Positions 1 to 7,211 of a stretch of 36,974 nucleotides of DNA are shown in pieces. The translations under genes were made by a program, and so were the position numbers. The DNA comes from Segatella cerevisiae. Its GTDB lineage: Bacteria; Bacteroidota; Bacteroidia; Bacteroidales; Bacteroidaceae. The stretch's first letter is position 1. Each line of letters starts with the position of its first letter. Below the pieces are notes generated by a model. It did not search any database. It was given only the letters and a program-made list of their open reading frames with translations, and was not told the origin of the DNA. The stretch is from NCBI RefSeq assembly GCF_024054555.1, contig NZ_JAMXLY010000034.1:1-36974 (forward strand). The letters are read 5' to 3'.

Positions 1-719
1 GGGAAACCTGTAAGGCCGTCCACACAGGCAATGAGGATGTCCTTCACCCCGCGGTTTTGCAGATCGGCAAGTACACCAAGCCAGAAGTTGGCCCCTTCGC
101 TGTGGGATACATACATGCCGAGCAGGTCCTTGTAGCCGTTCCTGTCTATGCCGATGACATTATACACGGCACGTGCCGTGGCTGAGCCTTTATCATTGCG
201 GACCTTGTAATGGACTGCGTCCATCCAGACTATGGGATAAACTTCGTCCAGGGTGCGGGTGCGCCATGACCGGATCTCGTCCCACACCTTGTCCGTAATA
301 TTGCTGATGGTCTCCTTCGAGATTCTGCTGCCGTAGTTCTCCTCAATGAAATCACTGATCTGCTGCATGCTCTGCCCCGTAGCATAAAGGCTGATGATCT
401 TGTCCGACAGGCCCTCGGCCAATATCGTCTGACGCTTCTTTACGGTCTCGGGGGAGAAACTGCCGTCACGGTCCCTTGGAGTTTCAAGCTCTACCGGACC
501 GTATTCGGTCTGCAGTGCCTTGGGCATCTTTCCGTTACGGCGGTTGCTCGTTGACGGCTTCGTCGCTGAGATGTGGCTTTCCATCTCGCCTTCCATTGCC
601 GCATTGAGAAAATCTTCCAGGACACGGTGGAAGGCTCCGTCCTTTCCAAATAATGGCTTACCGGATTTAAACTGGGATTTTGCTGCCTCCAACATTGCTG
701 AATACTCTTCTTGTGTCAT
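1..719 (-). CDS. IS256-family (mutator-type) transposase, C-terminus outside window
   Basis: This is a DDE transposase of the IS256/mutator family, which moves the element by cut-and-paste or copy-out. About 239 residues are visible of the roughly 400 usual for the family. The N-terminal part has the typical 'LEDFLNAAMEGEMESHI' alpha-helical block and the 'GRN/RRNG' loop. Further on come 'IVWMDAVHYKVR', with the first catalytic Asp near residue 167, and 'ACVDGLTGF', with the second near residue 234, just before the window edge. The start is the ATG at 719, preceded by an A/G-rich stretch (AGAAAGTAAACTT). The catalytic Glu cannot be seen. Confidence 0.9.
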   Translation of the reverse strand, partial: MTQEEYSAMLEAAKSQFKSGKPLFGKDGAFHRVLEDFLNAAMEGEMESHISATKPSTSNRRNGKMPKALQTEYGPVELETPRDRDGSFSPETVKKRQTILAEGLSDKIISLYATGQSMQQISDFIEENYGSRISKETISNITDKVWDEIRSWRTRTLDEVYPIVWMDAVHYKVRNDKGSATARAVYNVIGIDRNGYKDLLGMYVSHSEGANFWLGVLADLQNRGVKDILIACVDGLTGF

Positions 720-806
720 AAGTTTACTTTCTTTTATATTCTTAATAACTCCGAAATATGACTTTTATTGTCTTTGAACTTGACACAGTTGAAATGACAG
801 TCTCTT
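1..806 (-). mobile_element. IS256-family element, partial (5' end of the IS in the window)
   Basis: The element runs off the left edge of the window. Its transposase gene reads leftward from 719. The IS end is placed near 801-808, where the minus strand begins GAGACTGTCATTTCAACTGT; this kind of start (GAGACTGT...) is common at IS256-type ends. The matching right end lies outside the window, so neither the inverted repeat nor a target duplication can be confirmed. The 80 bases between the putative end and the start codon hold no other gene. Confidence 0.7.
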
Positions 807-1167
807 TTCATTAACCATCTTTGTGCAAAAGTCCCATCGTCAGCAGTAACCTTACAAGTATCATTATTTTCTCATGTTTATTTTCAAAAATACTATCGAA
901 GTTTGTATTACAGAGAATTTAGCAGTTTTGAATCCTTCCGTTGTCTATATACTTTAGTCTGGAGTATGATCATGAAAAAGGCAAGGCCACAGAAATGATA
1001 TGTAGCCTTGCCTGAATTAATTTGTGACTTAGATATTACCATCCGCTTTAGGAGTATGGAATCACTTCTAACTCGCTAAAGTGTCTCAAACGCTTTTGAG
1101 GGTATACATAATATTTTAGAATCTACTTATGGTATGGTTAAAAAAATGCATTTAAGTACCATTTCAA
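720..1167. other. Gene-free stretch: IS end plus terminator
   Basis: About 450 bases without a credible gene. It contains the putative IS256 end (to about 806) and the terminator hairpin at 979-1013. The rest is AT-rich and I see no coding pattern in it. Confidence 0.6.
979..1013 (-). terminator. Rho-independent terminator of the partition operon
   Basis: A perfect 9-bp stem, AGGCAAGGC at 979-987 and GCCTTGCCT at 1005-1013, encloses a 17-nt loop. On the minus strand the stem is followed at once by a run of five T, which fits a terminator for the leftward operon ending at 1168. Confidence 0.75.
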
Positions 1168-2232
1168 TTATATCAGGGATTCCTGATGTTCGTATTTGGT
1201 TACTTCCACAGCACGATTGTTACCAAACCAATGTCCATCCCTCCCTGTATTTGCCACCATGGTGAATTCTACGGTGACATAGTCATCCTTCTGGATGTGA
1301 AACTTGTCTATGTTGTCACCATAGGCTTCAAACACACATTGCTGAGGATTCTGTTCCTCGGTTTCCAGCACATAATCCTGTACTTTCCAGTTGTGGCCGT
1401 TATGACTGGTTCCTGTTCTTACAGGTGAGACAACTGTAATTTTTCCTTTTATAATCATAAGTGGTATATTTAATATATTCCCGGAAGTTAATGCTTCTTC
1501 CTGGTATGTTTTTGTCTTGAAAGACAGGGGATATTCCAGAAATACCAGTCCCATCTTTTCTGCATTCCTTTCCCTTACAGGATGGCGTTCCATAAGGGAA
1601 GTATAATAAACTACATCATCATAGTGATTGACCAGATAACCGTCTGTTGTCAACCTATATTTGATATTCATCTTTCTCTTGTCAAAGCCCAGGGTTCTGT
1701 TCATCCTATATGACAATCCCGATAGTCTGCAGAACTGCTCATAGTGAAAAGCCTTCTGAAGTTGGCGGCCTTTCAGCCTACCCCTTTCTGCCGGTGACAT
1801 CTGAAGACCTAGTTGATGAACGATCCGGAATACTGTACTTTTTGATATACCTGCCCTCAAAGCTATGCTTCTATAAGAGTATTTACCATAAAGGCTGATT
1901 ATCGTTTCTTTTACCCTTACATCATCTTCTGATTCCTGGGCTTTTTCCAATCCCAGTTCATGTGCTTTCCGTCGGACAGAACTAATGCTTACGCCTAAAT
2001 TCATCGCTATATCCGTTGTCCTACGACATGGGAAGTTACTGATCAGGAAGGCAGTATTTTCAGCGGTCCAGAAAATCTGTTTACGGGACTTAGCTTTGAT
2101 TAATCCTAACTGCCTGGCTTTCCAGCGGAGAGTACATACACTGACATGGAGAGCATTTGCGATTACCACATTCTTCTCCGTCGGATATTTCCTGCGAAGC
2201 AGTTCTATCGTATCATTGGTCCAAATGGTCAT
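1168..2232 (-). CDS. Helix-turn-helix repeats fused to a DUF3127 domain
   Basis: A 354-residue protein, the last gene of the leftward parA operon (26 bp after the DUF3408-like gene). Residues 1-140 hold three short HTH-like units: 'WTNDTIELLRRKYP...VSVCTLRWKARQLGL', 'FWTAENTAFLISNFP...SISSVRRKAHELGL' and 'YSYRSIALRAGISKSTVFRIVHQLGL'. These resemble the Myb/GcrA-like units of phage and plasmid DNA-binding proteins. Residues about 255-345 ('IKGKITVVSPVRTG', 'VQDYVLETEEQNPQQCVFEA', 'GDNIDKFHIQKDDYVTVEF') match the DUF3127 pattern, a small Bacteroidetes domain predicted to be OB-fold-like. The middle part is unassigned. The position suggests a partition or copy-control role, possibly binding double- and single-stranded DNA at once; that role is inference. 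Confidence 0.75.
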   Translation of the reverse strand: MTIWTNDTIELLRRKYPTEKNVVIANALHVSVCTLRWKARQLGLIKAKSRKQIFWTAENTAFLISNFPCRRTTDIAMNLGVSISSVRRKAHELGLEKAQESEDDVRVKETIISLYGKYSYRSIALRAGISKSTVFRIVHQLGLQMSPAERGRLKGRQLQKAFHYEQFCRLSGLSYRMNRTLGFDKRKMNIKYRLTTDGYLVNHYDDVVYYTSLMERHPVRERNAEKMGLVFLEYPLSFKTKTYQEEALTSGNILNIPLMIIKGKITVVSPVRTGTSHNGHNWKVQDYVLETEEQNPQQCVFEAYGDNIDKFHIQKDDYVTVEFTMVANTGRDGHWFGNNRAVEVTKYEHQESLI

Positions 2233-2258
2233 GTATTTTCTTTTACTAAGAATGGTTA

Positions 2259-2708
2259 TTAAAGTAAAGTTTTATCCTTTCTGAGAAATTTCCTTAACTC
2301 CTCACTATGATGCTGGATACAATAAGTGAGCATAGAATTGATCATGTTGGATTTGTTCATACTATAGAAAGACAACTGGTCGATAGTATTCATGACGACC
2401 TCATCAACCAGTACACATCGGCGGGCTATCACCATCTTTCTGTTGTCATACGCATCTTCGTACTCCTTCAGAGCACTAAGAAACGGAGATGAGACAATGA
2501 CAGTGCTAAGGTCTTCTAAAGGATCAGAGAAATTCTGCATAATTACAGGTTCTTCGGCTACTCTACCCTGCCCTTCCTTACTCCTATCCGTCTCTGTCTG
2601 GACAGAAGCGGATGGAGGCATAGGTTTATTTTCATCCATAAGAAGAACCTCTTTCAAAGAAGGTATATGTGTTCCCCCACTTTGTGTTAATGCTTTTTTT
2701 CCTGTCAT
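2259..2708 (-). CDS. DUF3408-like partition partner of ParA
   Basis: A 149-residue protein whose ATG overlaps the parA stop codon by four bases (ATGA), so the two are translationally coupled. The first 70 residues are low-complexity and rich in P, S, E and Q. The folded part is at the C-terminus ('ARRCVLVDEVVMNTIDQLSFYSMNKSNMINSMLTYCIQHHSEELRKFL'). It resembles the DUF3408 (TraB-type) proteins that follow ParA in Bacteroides conjugative and mobilizable elements. By analogy it would be the DNA-binding (ParB-like) half of the pair, probably a ribbon-helix-helix type. The family call rests on context and C-terminal pattern. Confidence 0.65.
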   Translation of the reverse strand: MTGKKALTQSGGTHIPSLKEVLLMDENKPMPPSASVQTETDRSKEGQGRVAEEPVIMQNFSDPLEDLSTVIVSSPFLSALKEYEDAYDNRKMVIARRCVLVDEVVMNTIDQLSFYSMNKSNMINSMLTYCIQHHSEELRKFLRKDKTLL

Positions 2709-3418
2709 TTGCTATCCTCCTCTCCAAAGATTTGCTGGTATATAAAGTCAAAACAGGGTAAAACTGTTTCACGTTGTTTCCTGGTCAGAAATAACGTGTT
2801 GAAACGCTTCAACTCTGCTATATTCTTGATCATTGGAGTCAAAAGTCCTTCCCCTGAAAGAATCTTATTCATATCTGCCCATACAGCATGTTCCTCAGTA
2901 GTCCCTATACGACTGTCGAACTTGTTGAGGATAAAGAACACTTCAAAATGAGCCTTGTATTCGTATTTGGGAGATTTCAGAATGCGTAATGCCTTACGGT
3001 ACATTTTGAGAGAATCCCAGGATCCTCTGTCGTATGCAAAGGGTGTAATGATATAATCCATGCGCTGAAACAGGGAAAGAAGATTATCCTCATCCAGGTT
3101 CCCTGGAGTATCCAAAAGGACAACATCTACGGAAGAAGGCATCTCGTCTAATTTTGCATTGATGTAATCATAATTTTCTTTTATCGTATGAGATCCTTCC
3201 AACGCTATCTCATACCCTTTCAGATTATACGGCACATCCGTTTCCGGGAAAAACAGAAGATCACTCTTCCTTGCTGATACAAGTGTCCCCTGATTATCGA
3301 AATCTCCTACAAAAAGTTTTTTGCCTTTCTCTACAAGATAGTTGGCAAAAAGTGCACAGAGGGTAGACTTTCCAGATCCACCTTTTTGATTGGCCAGTGC
3401 GATAAAGACTTTCTTCAT
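2705..3418 (-). CDS. parA: ParA-type partition ATPase
   Basis: A 237-residue P-loop ATPase of the ParA/Soj family, which positions plasmids or mobile elements. It has the deviant Walker A motif KGGSGKST near residue 12, the 'DNQGT' A' region, and 'VDVVLLDTPG' as Walker B near residue 97. The length is normal for a small (type Ib-like) ParA with no N-terminal regulatory domain. I start it at the ATG at 3418, giving the typical 'MKKVFIALANQKGG' N-terminus; the frame also extends upstream to a TTG at 3445. It is the first gene of a three-gene leftward operon ending at the 979-1013 terminator. Confidence 0.92.
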   Translation of the reverse strand: MKKVFIALANQKGGSGKSTLCALFANYLVEKGKKLFVGDFDNQGTLVSARKSDLLFFPETDVPYNLKGYEIALEGSHTIKENYDYINAKLDEMPSSVDVVLLDTPGNLDEDNLLSLFQRMDYIITPFAYDRGSWDSLKMYRKALRILKSPKYEYKAHFEVFFILNKFDSRIGTTEEHAVWADMNKILSGEGLLTPMIKNIAELKRFNTLFLTRKQRETVLPCFDFIYQQIFGEEDSK

Positions 3419-3445
3419 ATCTTCTATCTTTTCAAATGATGACAA

Positions 3446-3960
3446 GCAGTATCCAAAATGAACATACTCAAATTGATGGTAGCAAAGATAGAGAAAGATG
3501 ATAAAGCTACAAACTATAAACCCATATTTTGGATATGTTATAAAATTATATCTTATAATATCCCTTTATTATACTAATATATTTTAAGAAATGAGACCTT
3601 TAAGGAATATAACTATCAGAAATATTAATGAATATTAATTGCGGTTTACTAATTTATTCGGGAAAGACTGATAGCTTACGAAACAATCCATGATATGCTC
3701 AAGAATTCCACACAGATTCGTATCTAATTTCATTATGAATCTTATTTTTGCTTTGGGGCTATTGCTTCTTCCCTAACAAACCTCATGCGCTGACGGAATA
3801 AAACTAGCAGCTCTGTTTGTTTTAGCCTATGCCGAATTGAGGTAACTTATTTGTGTGGCTTTGACGTAGCCTAGCATTCTGTATGCAGTGGCAGATAGCT
3901 AAAAGATTTTCACATTAGCCATTAAATTATTTTGAAATAAACGATTTTTATGTAATTTAA
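3446..3960. other. Gene-free stretch upstream of parA and higBA
   Basis: About 515 bases, very AT-rich next to parA and more balanced at 3740-3910. It contains a short tandem repeat (AATATTAATG then AATATTAATT at 3621-3640). A partition site would be expected near here, but no array of inverted repeats stands out. No coding pattern was found. Confidence 0.5.
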
Positions 3961-3992
3961 TTTTGAAATACAAAATCAAATATTTATATTTG
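3961..3992 (+). promoter_or_regulatory. Bacteroidetes-type promoter of higBA
   Basis: A -7 box TATATTTG at 3985-3992 matches TAnnTTTG, and a -33 TTTTG at 3961-3965 lies 19 bases upstream. The box ends only eight bases before the higB ATG, so the transcript should have almost no leader. Confidence 0.75.
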
Positions 3993-4000
3993 CAGCAGGA

Positions 4001-4300
4001 ATGAGAATTATATCCCATAAGAAACTAAGGCTTTTCTATGAACAGTCTAAATACGAAGATTCCAGAGTGCCGCTTGAACGTTGGTACGAAATAACCTGTA
4101 AGCGAGAATGGCATAATCTGGCTGATATCCGGCAGGATTTTGGTGATACAGATATGGTGGGTAACCAACATTATGTATTCAATATTCCTGGGAACAAGTA
4201 CCGGTTGGTGGTTGTAGTACAGTTTACCATTTCGAGGCTGTATATCCGGTTTGTTGGCACCCATAAGGAATATGAACAGATTGATACTTCAATGATTTAA
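4001..4300 (+). CDS. higB: HigB-type mRNA interferase toxin
   Basis: A 99-residue RelE/HigB-superfamily toxin, which cuts mRNA at the ribosome when its antitoxin is lost. The N-terminus 'MRIISHKKLRLFYEQ' and the core 'YVFNIPGNKYRLVVVVQF...LYIRFVGTHKEYEQID' are typical of the HigB family, including the 'GTHxEYD/E' end. The toxin comes before the antitoxin, the usual order in hig loci. The antitoxin follows within 20 bases. There is no Shine-Dalgarno site and the promoter abuts the start codon, so the message may be leaderless or nearly so. Confidence 0.92.
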   Translation: MRIISHKKLRLFYEQSKYEDSRVPLERWYEITCKREWHNLADIRQDFGDTDMVGNQHYVFNIPGNKYRLVVVVQFTISRLYIRFVGTHKEYEQIDTSMI

Positions 4301-4318
4301 ATGAAGGAGGGCAGAACG

Positions 4319-4681
4319 ATGGCAGAGATTACCAAACAGCAATATGAGTTCGCAGAGCAGCGCATAGAGGAACTTCTTCCCTATGTGAACGATTCTACAT
4401 CGCTGGATGATCCTAAGTGCGTGGAACTAACGTTGATGAGTGATGTAGTGGAGGAATATGAGAAGATCCATTTCCCTATCGGTAAGCCTACACCGGCTGA
4501 ATTGATAGCATGCGGACTTTCAGAGAAGAAAATGACACAGAAAGAACTGGCCCAAAAATTGAAAGTCAGTCCCAGCAGGATAAATGATTTCGTAAAGGGG
4601 AAAAGCGAGCCGAGTTTGTCTCTGGCCGGCAAGATATGTAAGATTCTCGGTATCATGCCTGATGCCATGCTCACTTGCTGA
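4319..4681 (+). CDS. higA: HigA-type antitoxin (XRE family)
   Basis: A 120-residue antitoxin. The C-terminal half is a Cro/CI-type helix-turn-helix ('KKMTQKELAQKLKVSPSRINDFVKGKSEPSLSLAGKICKILGI'). The N-terminal half is helical and probably wraps the toxin. I prefer the ATG at 4319: it follows a strong GGAGG, whereas the in-frame ATG at 4301 directly abuts the higB stop and contains that GGAGG within its own first codons. The protein should neutralise HigB and repress the promoter at 3961-3992. A stable hairpin lies just after the gene. Confidence 0.92.
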   Translation: MAEITKQQYEFAEQRIEELLPYVNDSTSLDDPKCVELTLMSDVVEEYEKIHFPIGKPTPAELIACGLSEKKMTQKELAQKLKVSPSRINDFVKGKSEPSLSLAGKICKILGIMPDAMLTC

Positions 4682-4686
4682 AACGC

Positions 4687-4719
4687 GTCGGCTTGCCCAT
4701 TCTGGGAGAAAGAGCCGAC
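4687..4719. terminator. Hairpin between convergent higA and the FtsZ-like gene
   Basis: Outer stem GTCGGCT (4687-4693) with AGCCGAC (4713-4719), and inner stem CCCA/TGGG. No long T-run follows on either strand, so it may act as a transcript-end barrier rather than a classic terminator. Confidence 0.5.
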
Positions 4720-4812
4720 AGTGCACTGCCCTATCCTTTAACGTTGTCATTGCAAGTACATAAGTCAGAGGAAGTATGACTGGAATCATGTCCGATATAA
4801 GAGGCCAGATGA

Positions 4813-5484
4813 TCATATTCTGTTAGTTACCCCCATGATACATAAATAGCGTTCATCGCTTTTATAGTTGAATCCCCAACGCAATTCTGATTTCTGATTG
4901 CCGTTTTCTATGAACCGCTGGAGTATTCCCAATTCCTGATGGAGATAGATATCACCATGACAGATGGTTTGAAAGTAAAAAGAGTTTCCCCCCTGGTAGG
5001 ACAAATCCAATAACCCCACTTCATCGGATACTTCATTGAGCATATCTCTAAACGGGTAAGTATGGATACTTAAGAAGTTAGTGCCCTTAAGAAATTCATA
5101 GAAATCCTCATCATCCAAGTTGACTTTACCATGACGGACAATGCCATCGAAAAACAATTTGAAAAACTGCAAAACAATACTTTCCTTGTTCCTTTGCCTG
5201 ATGACCAGACAGGAGTCAAAATTCTCCTTTGTAAGAAGAAGGATGGACTTACCGAGGGGCACATCAATGAGTACCGGATGGATGCCCTTGAAAACTTTTG
5301 CTAAAAAAAGGAAATCTTTAATAGCTTTGTCAGAAGTATGATTACTAAAGTCAACCAGAACAAAAGCAAAGAAAATATTTTCATCCAATGGATCCCAATG
5401 ATATCCTTTTTCCATAAGATCCTTCACATATCTTTCAGCATTAGACCCAATGGCTGTTATAGATACATTGTCCAAATTCTTCAT
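4813..5484 (-). CDS. Short protein resembling a degenerate FtsZ/tubulin-family protein
   Basis: A 223-residue protein that I do not recognise as a named family. Several blocks line up in order with FtsZ: 'VSITAIGSNAERYVKDLMEKG' with the N-terminal strand and helix; 'KAIKDFLFLAKVFKGIHPVLIDVP' with the helix before the central strand; 'KLFFDGIVRHGKVNLDDEDFYEFLKG' with the FtsZ stretch 'I..pGliNvDFaDv...'; and the end 'SELRWGFNYKSDERYLCIMGVT' with the last FtsZ strand ('..GaxxDexl...VTviaTG'). The GTP-binding GGGTGTG loop is absent and the protein is about 100 residues shorter than FtsZ, so it probably neither binds GTP nor polymerises as FtsZ does. It starts 28 bases after the nuclease gene at 5513-6724, so the two are likely co-transcribed. 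The FtsZ relation is inference from pattern order. Confidence 0.4.
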   Translation of the reverse strand: MKNLDNVSITAIGSNAERYVKDLMEKGYHWDPLDENIFFAFVLVDFSNHTSDKAIKDFLFLAKVFKGIHPVLIDVPLGKSILLLTKENFDSCLVIRQRNKESIVLQFFKLFFDGIVRHGKVNLDDEDFYEFLKGTNFLSIHTYPFRDMLNEVSDEVGLLDLSYQGGNSFYFQTICHGDIYLHQELGILQRFIENGNQKSELRWGFNYKSDERYLCIMGVTNRI

Positions 5485-5512
5485 CTCTCAATTGTACATT
5501 TTATTTCTATTC

Positions 5513-6724
5513 TTAAAGTTTTATGCCCTTTGTCGCTTCTTTTACGCGCTCTATTTCTGAAATGATAAAATTGACAAATATTGTAGGGTTCAATTCCAAA
5601 TTAATCCAAAAATCATCATCTAACTCATAGTCATTAAACCAATTCCAACCAATGTATCCTTTATCAGAATGGTCATATACCTTTTTTACCATAGCGATGT
5701 ATTTTTTAGGAACGCTCATTTTGGAATTACGCCAAATACCTGAGAATAAGCTCTGCTGATCACTCTCCATAGCCCACCAACATTTCCCCCAACCTTCAAT
5801 TTGTATTTCTAAATCAAAATAGTCGTATCGGAATTTATAGGTAATGATATGAAATCCTTTATTTTCCAAAGGATTGAGAATACTGTTTTCACATATAGAT
5901 TGAATTCTATTGTTAACAACAGAGCTAACTATATTCCCTAACTTATTTACATCTTTCTGAGTCTGTAATAATTCTTGAATATTCTGAATTTGAAGTTGTT
6001 CCATAAGCTTTTTTCCTAATTCATTTTCAATTTCTATATCTTCATGATGAACATTGCATTTCGTCTTTAAGTAATCACTATACTGGATTAAAGCCGATAA
6101 TAAAAGTGGTTCTTTTTTAATCTCATTTGAACGTAAAAGTTCATCAAGCCAAGGCAAAATATCATACTTGAAATTCATACAGATGAATCTACCTGCATTT
6201 TTGTCCGAATAGCCAAGAAAACTTTTTGCTTTTTCAGTCAGGCTTATAGCTGAAATTTGTTTTTTACCGTCACATGTCAGGTAGATAATAAAGATTTTTT
6301 GTTGAGGAATTCCAAGGCCATGAACATAATCAATGTATCTTTCAATTTGAGAATTCCGGTCAACTGCATTCCATATTTTATTTTCAATAATTATTGCGTA
6401 AGCTTTCTTCTCCTTAATTAGTAGGTCTATCCAATTCTCCTGATTTGTAAACTCTGGCTTCCTGATTATGATAGGTAATTCACAATCAGCAGATTTACTC
6501 ATAAGTTCCAAGAATGATTGGAATATTGGATAATTGCCCTCATGAGAATATTGAAGCAAGCCTCGTAAAATTCTCGAATTGGCATTCTCGTTTGCATGAA
6601 GTTCGTTGATTACGTTGATGGAATAAGGAAGTTTTTCTTTCTTACTTACATAAAGCTCATTCAATTCTCTTGCAATTTTGAGAAGCGCATCATTGCTTGA
6701 TAGATCATCTATAGTTTTTTCCAT
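5513..6724 (-). CDS. PD-(D/E)XK nuclease-superfamily protein
   Basis: A 403-residue protein of the PDDEXK_4 type found in defence islands and prophages. Catalytic-type residues are in the N-terminal half: Glu in 'NELHANENANSRILRGLL' (about residue 46), Asp in 'NWIDLLI' (about 100), 'IIIENKI' giving E-x-K (about 114-116), and Gln in 'QIERYIDYV' (about 126). The C-terminal half is unassigned. I start it at the ATG at 6724; the frame opens at a TTG six bases upstream. It is first in a two-gene leftward operon with the FtsZ-like gene, and divergent from mcrBC. The substrate is unknown. Confidence 0.8.
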   Translation of the reverse strand: MEKTIDDLSSNDALLKIARELNELYVSKKEKLPYSINVINELHANENANSRILRGLLQYSHEGNYPIFQSFLELMSKSADCELPIIIRKPEFTNQENWIDLLIKEKKAYAIIIENKIWNAVDRNSQIERYIDYVHGLGIPQQKIFIIYLTCDGKKQISAISLTEKAKSFLGYSDKNAGRFICMNFKYDILPWLDELLRSNEIKKEPLLLSALIQYSDYLKTKCNVHHEDIEIENELGKKLMEQLQIQNIQELLQTQKDVNKLGNIVSSVVNNRIQSICENSILNPLENKGFHIITYKFRYDYFDLEIQIEGWGKCWWAMESDQQSLFSGIWRNSKMSVPKKYIAMVKKVYDHSDKGYIGWNWFNDYELDDDFWINLELNPTIFVNFIISEIERVKEATKGIKL

Positions 6725-6932
6725 TCTCAATAGATATATGTTGCTTTTCGCTTTACTCCGACATATTTTTCAGGCATACCATTCATTCTAAAACTTATGG
6801 ATTAGTGTCAGTCCAATTACCTGATTGCTCTGATACCTCTTATTACTGTGTGAAATTGTACTCATTCTGTACTCCATGATATTTATCGTTAGTACTTCAA
6901 CTTTATATTTACTTTGTTGAAATTTAATAGTG

Positions 6933-6940
6933 CAAATCTA
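6933..6940 (-). promoter_or_regulatory. Putative -7 box for the nuclease operon
   Basis: TAGATTTG on the minus strand matches TAnnTTTG. No clear -33 TTTG is present at the expected distance. Confidence 0.45.
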
Positions 6941-7173
6941 CTATATTTTTTAACGAACGAAATTTTATGAGGAAATAATACTCTTCTTTAGATGGCATTT
7001 AACATTTATTTTATTAGAGTGTATTGAATTAATTTTGACTGAATCTCTATTGTCAGGTATTTATACCCGTTTCTTTAGCCGACAAAATAGTGGCAACTCA
7101 CCTTAAGGCAGCGGAAATTTATAAGAAAATATGATTTTTCAACAAAAAAATACAATTTATAACAACATAGCAT

Positions 7174-7181
7174 TATCTTTG
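7174..7181 (+). promoter_or_regulatory. Putative -7 box for mcrBC
   Basis: TATCTTTG matches TAnnTTTG and lies 30 bases before the ATG at 7212. This placement argues that the upstream in-frame ATG at 7131 is not used. Confidence 0.65.
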
Positions 7182-7211
7182 CATCAAAATACAATTAAAA
7201 AGATTAGAACA

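Larger units (their letters stand above)
6725..7211. other. Divergent intergenic region between the nuclease operon and mcrBC
   Basis: About 490 AT-rich bases with a promoter for each direction (minus strand at 6933-6940, plus strand at 7174-7181). No gene is seen. The leftward transcript would have a leader of about 200 bases. Confidence 0.6.

Noticed and set aside
7131..7211. N-terminal extension of McrB from the ATG at 7131
   Set aside because: A consensus -7 promoter box lies within it at 7174-7181, and the residues are not McrB-like.
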